Assembly (NCBI GenBank): GCA_958407995.1
Contig: CATYJU010000005.1
Coordinates: forward strand, 12,428-76,427
Source: an uncultured Collinsella sp.
Lineage (GTDB): Bacteria; Actinomycetota; Coriobacteriia; Coriobacteriales; Coriobacteriaceae
Reading direction: 5' to 3'
DNA length: 64,000 nt
Shown here piece after piece: positions 61,622 through 64,000 of the stretch (positions are counted from its first letter, which is position 1; each line of letters starts with the position of its first letter). The notes under the pieces were generated by a model, which worked only from the letters and a program-made list of their open reading frames with translations, had not been told where the DNA came from and searched no databases. A program made the translations under genes and the position numbers.

Positions 61622-61863
61622 TACTCGCTCGCCCCCTCTGCCAGCTTGTGGAAATAGTCGAACAGGTCCTCTTCCATGACGAAGTACTGGTTGGCGATTC
61701 TAAAGCAGTGGTGGGTGGACTTCATGAGCTTGATGGCGCTGGATTGTCCGATGCCGGTGAGGATCTGAACGTCCAGGCGGCTCATGATGCGCTTGGTGCC
61801 GACATGGCGCAGGTTGATGCCTGCGGAGATGGCGTCGGTCTTGGGGTCATCTGCAAGATGCAT
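61621..61863 (-). CDS. Small DNA-binding protein (excisionase-like HTH)
   Basis: 80 aa. GTKRIMSRLDVQILTGIGQSSAIKLMK looks like a short HTH, and NQYFVMEEDLFDYFHKLAEG like the recognition-wing and C-terminal part of excisionase or MerR-like small proteins. Coupled to the helicase by TAATG. It could be an excisionase or a replication initiator accessory; sequence cannot decide. Confidence 0.7.
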   Translation of the reverse strand: MHLADDPKTDAISAGINLRHVGTKRIMSRLDVQILTGIGQSSAIKLMKSTHHCFRIANQYFVMEEDLFDYFHKLAEGASE

Positions 61864-61955
61864 GATAAACTCCTTTAGTAGGGCGCTCGGCTCCTCTTCG
61901 ATGTTTGGCGACAGTGAGAGGAGTCGGGTGCTTGTTTGTAAAATGGTCTTATCGA

Positions 61956-62642
61956 CTAATTAGCCCCTTTCTTCTCGTATTCGTCGATAAGGTGTAGAAG
62001 GCTGATTCGAGCTTCTGCGGGCTCGCTGTATCCCTTGCGGGATGATCTGCCGATGTTGGCGAAATCGAGCAGAGCACGGTAAGTGCAGGAATAGCCCTTG
62101 ATGTGCTCCCATGCGTTGAGAATGTATGAGACCAAAGGTGTAACGGCGAGCAACGCTGTAGGGTCTTGCAGGGTAGTTTCGAGTTCACGGCCGGTCTTAG
62201 CCTGGATACGTGCGTCGAGGTTGCACTCGGGCATCTTTGCAGCCTCTTCCATAATGAGGCAAATGCTGTCCCAGTTAGTGCGGAGATGATGAACGCGCTC
62301 GCTCGTGGTGTCGATGCAGATCCTTGCTTCATGACAGTAGTCAAAAAAGCCTTTAATGACGTCGCGGCAATCATTTTCTGGCTGGATTGCGCTCCAGTCC
62401 TCGAACATGCCCTCGAAGGCGTCGAGGCAGCTCCCATCCTCAGCATAGATGAGCTGCGCGGCCCACCTGCCTAGATCCGAGCTCGTCAGCTGCTCCATGG
62501 GAAGCTTCGCTAGGAGCGCAGACGGGGTGAGACCCCTTGCCGCGGCGAGGTCGGCGCTGGAGCGCTTGAAGAGTACTTGCTCATCCTTTGAGTTGAATAG
62601 GATCGTCGAACGCAGCTTGCTGCTTGCAGTGGTAAGTGCCAT
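61956..62642 (-). CDS. Unknown mobile-element protein, 228 aa
   Basis: Mostly helical and acidic, with scattered Cys (CLDAFEGMFED, DCRDVIKGFFDYCHEARICID). No motif I recognise. The GAGGAGGT-like ribosome site upstream is good. It lies between the integrase and the replication genes of the element; it may be an accessory replication or maintenance protein, but that is a guess from position. Confidence 0.65.
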   Translation of the reverse strand: MALTTASSKLRSTILFNSKDEQVLFKRSSADLAAARGLTPSALLAKLPMEQLTSSDLGRWAAQLIYAEDGSCLDAFEGMFEDWSAIQPENDCRDVIKGFFDYCHEARICIDTTSERVHHLRTNWDSICLIMEEAAKMPECNLDARIQAKTGRELETTLQDPTALLAVTPLVSYILNAWEHIKGYSCTYRALLDFANIGRSSRKGYSEPAEARISLLHLIDEYEKKGAN

Positions 62643-62706
62643 TGATAACCTCCTCTCTGTTTGGCCTTATTTGCAGTATACATCTGGTGACACAATTATG
62701 AGAGTA

Positions 62707-64000
62707 TTAATTTTCATTACCTTCAGATAATTTTTCGAAGACTTCGGCAGCGTTGCGGTCGTTGGCTCTGATTGCGTGGGTGTAGAAATTGGCCGTCGTA
62801 CTCGCTGATGCGTGTCCCATCCGCGCCTGAACGGTCTTCAAATCGACGTTGTTTGCGACGAGCGCCGTCGCTGCCGTGTGTCTCAGTCCGTGGGGGACGA
62901 GACCCGAGTATCCGGTGCCGCGTGTGTGCAGCTTGCCGTTGCGCTCGAACTGGCTTGTCACGTTGGCGTACTCGCCATAGCCGTTGTCGACGCAGAAGTC
63001 CCTGAACCAGCGTGAATAGTTGTGTCCATCGGGTCGGGTGATACTGACGTGAAGGTTGCCGTTTTCGTCCTTATGCGGGCTGAGGGCGTGAACGATGGGG
63101 TCAGAGTTTCTCTGTCTTAGCCCGCGTTGCTCGAATAGGTTGCGCTGCTGCATCTTCCAGTCGTTTAGATACGCGGCTAGCGAAGAGTCTATAGACAGGA
63201 TCCGCCTGCTCATTTCCGATTTGGGTGCCCTGAGCGTTTTGTCATTGGTGTACTGGTGGACGATTCTGATTTCCATCGCCTCGGGGTCGTAGTCTTCCCA
63301 ACAGAGCCCCAGGGCCTCCCCTTTTCTGAGTCCTAGGTGGAATATGAGCATGGTGCAGACGGTCATCGGCCCCATGGGTTCGGATAGCAGGCATTTGGTG
63401 AATCGGGGCAGTTCGTCGGGTGGGAGGAAGTTGCGCACTCTAAGGTCTGGCTTTGGGAGTTTGACGCTGATGCATGGGTTGCGCTCGATTAGCTCATTCT
63501 CTAGTGCGTCCTGCATGACCTGTTTGAGCTTGACGTGGATGCGACGAATCTCGGCCTCTGTGAATCTTCCGGTTGAGATTGCTTCGGCATACGCCCGTTT
63601 GATCTCGTCGGGCCTCAGCGCACCGAGGGGCATGTCGCCGAACAGCTCGCGTATATGGCGCACGTCATATTCCTCTCTTTGGAAAGAAAGAGGGGAGCCG
63701 AAGGAGCTTTCTCGGAGCCGATGGAAATCCTCGGCGTATCCGGAAACAGTGGTCGGCATGTCGCCAGCCGGTTCATAGGTCTCCAGCTCCTTCCGGTAGG
63801 CATCGAGCGCATTCGCAACCTCACCGGGCCAGTTCTTCGGGTTTTTGCTCTTGCAATGGATGGTTCTCTTGGGTGTCTTTAGGTATCTGACTCGTTTCCC
63901 GTTCTTGCCGGATTCGGGGTCGCGACCGAGAGAGAAGTAGATGCGGAAGGGGGTGCGGACAGAAAGTTGGACCGCGGGGCGGTCCGGACTGGAGGTTCGC
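62707..64000 (-). CDS. int: Tyrosine integrase, 5' end outside window
   Basis: The open frame continues to the window edge. The N-terminal arm-binding and core-binding domains (YFSLGRDPESGKN; NPKNWPGEVANALDAYRKELE) precede the catalytic domain with Arg in FHLGLRKGEALGLC, the HxxR box VPHGLRHTAATAL and the catalytic Tyr in TTANFYTHAIR. It catalyses integration and excision of the element, presumably at tRNA-Arg(CCT). The visible part is at least 430 aa, close to full length. Confidence 0.93.
   Translation of the reverse strand, partial: RTSSPDRPAVQLSVRTPFRIYFSLGRDPESGKNGKRVRYLKTPKRTIHCKSKNPKNWPGEVANALDAYRKELETYEPAGDMPTTVSGYAEDFHRLRESSFGSPLSFQREEYDVRHIRELFGDMPLGALRPDEIKRAYAEAISTGRFTEAEIRRIHVKLKQVMQDALENELIERNPCISVKLPKPDLRVRNFLPPDELPRFTKCLLSEPMGPMTVCTMLIFHLGLRKGEALGLCWEDYDPEAMEIRIVHQYTNDKTLRAPKSEMSRRILSIDSSLAAYLNDWKMQQRNLFEQRGLRQRNSDPIVHALSPHKDENGNLHVSITRPDGHNYSRWFRDFCVDNGYGEYANVTSQFERNGKLHTRGTGYSGLVPHGLRHTAATALVANNVDLKTVQARMGHASASTTANFYTHAIRANDRNAAEVFEKLSEGNEN

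Larger units (their letters stand above)
53828..64000. mobile_element. Integrative mobilizable element at tRNA-Arg (right end outside window)
   Basis: After the tRNA come a restriction-modification enzyme, relaxase-like protein, VirD4/TraG coupling protein, MobC, DnaB-like helicase, small DNA-binding protein, orphan protein and a tyrosine integrase cut by the window edge. There are mobilization genes but no type IV secretion assembly genes in view, so it is probably mobilizable rather than self-transmissible. The right attachment site would lie beyond 64000. Confidence 0.7.

Overview
The window looks like chromosomal DNA of a high-GC gut Actinomycetota of the Coriobacteriia, most likely Collinsella or a close relative. 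This is inferred from the codon bias, a LuxR regulator fused to a ~12-helix membrane domain, the dnaK-grpE-dnaJ-hspR operon controlled by a MerR-type HspR, a man-type PTS with DUF956, and the many small palindromic intergenic repeats. No database search was possible.

Layout. 1-4 kb: two zinc-ribbon proteins and a membrane-LuxR regulator. 4-8 kb: mgtA, with a promoter and a candidate leader peptide, then divergent pyrE. 8.1-10.4 kb: a nested transposon, an IS110-type element whose transposase gene is split by an IS200-type element. 10.5-15 kb: a Fic protein with an operator-like array, an SIS-domain regulator that has lost its HTH, PTS IIA(Glc), a lipoprotein and a HAD phosphatase. 15-21 kb: [NiFe]-hydrogenase maturation genes hypE-D-C-F with nikR and a small partner. 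21-24.5 kb: thioredoxin, an unknown protein and a LytTR/GHKL two-component system. 24.6-28.6 kb: the NAD operon nadA-B-C-niaR behind a 19-bp palindrome. 28.7-34 kb: ferredoxin and the chaperone operon. 34-41.4 kb: an aconitase-like hydratase, a secreted protein flanked by 260-bp direct repeats, and clpB. 41.5-50 kb: an AAA+/DUF4143 ATPase behind a 24-bp palindrome, an anchored acidic protein, a frameshifted membrane gene, TetR, a large Fe-S/FAD oxidoreductase and hypA. 50-53.5 kb: a mannose-family PTS plus DUF956. 53.75 kb onward: tRNA-Arg(CCT) followed by what looks like an integrative mobilizable element (MmeI-like restriction-modification enzyme, relaxase-like protein, VirD4/TraG coupling protein, MobC, DnaB-like helicase, small DNA-binding protein, tyrosine integrase) that runs off the right edge.

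How parts fit together. hypA, hypC-F and nikR point to nickel-dependent [NiFe] hydrogenase assembly, although no hydrogenase structural gene is in the window. HspR probably controls both dnaK and clpB, whose promoters share a ~35-bp motif. NiaR closes the NAD operon it probably represses.

The most unusual material is non-coding. A ~150-200-bp composite element occurs three times after unrelated genes. It keeps three helices by compensatory base changes, and one copy is the insertion site of the IS110 element. Comparing the copies allows the empty site and a CT core to be reconstructed.
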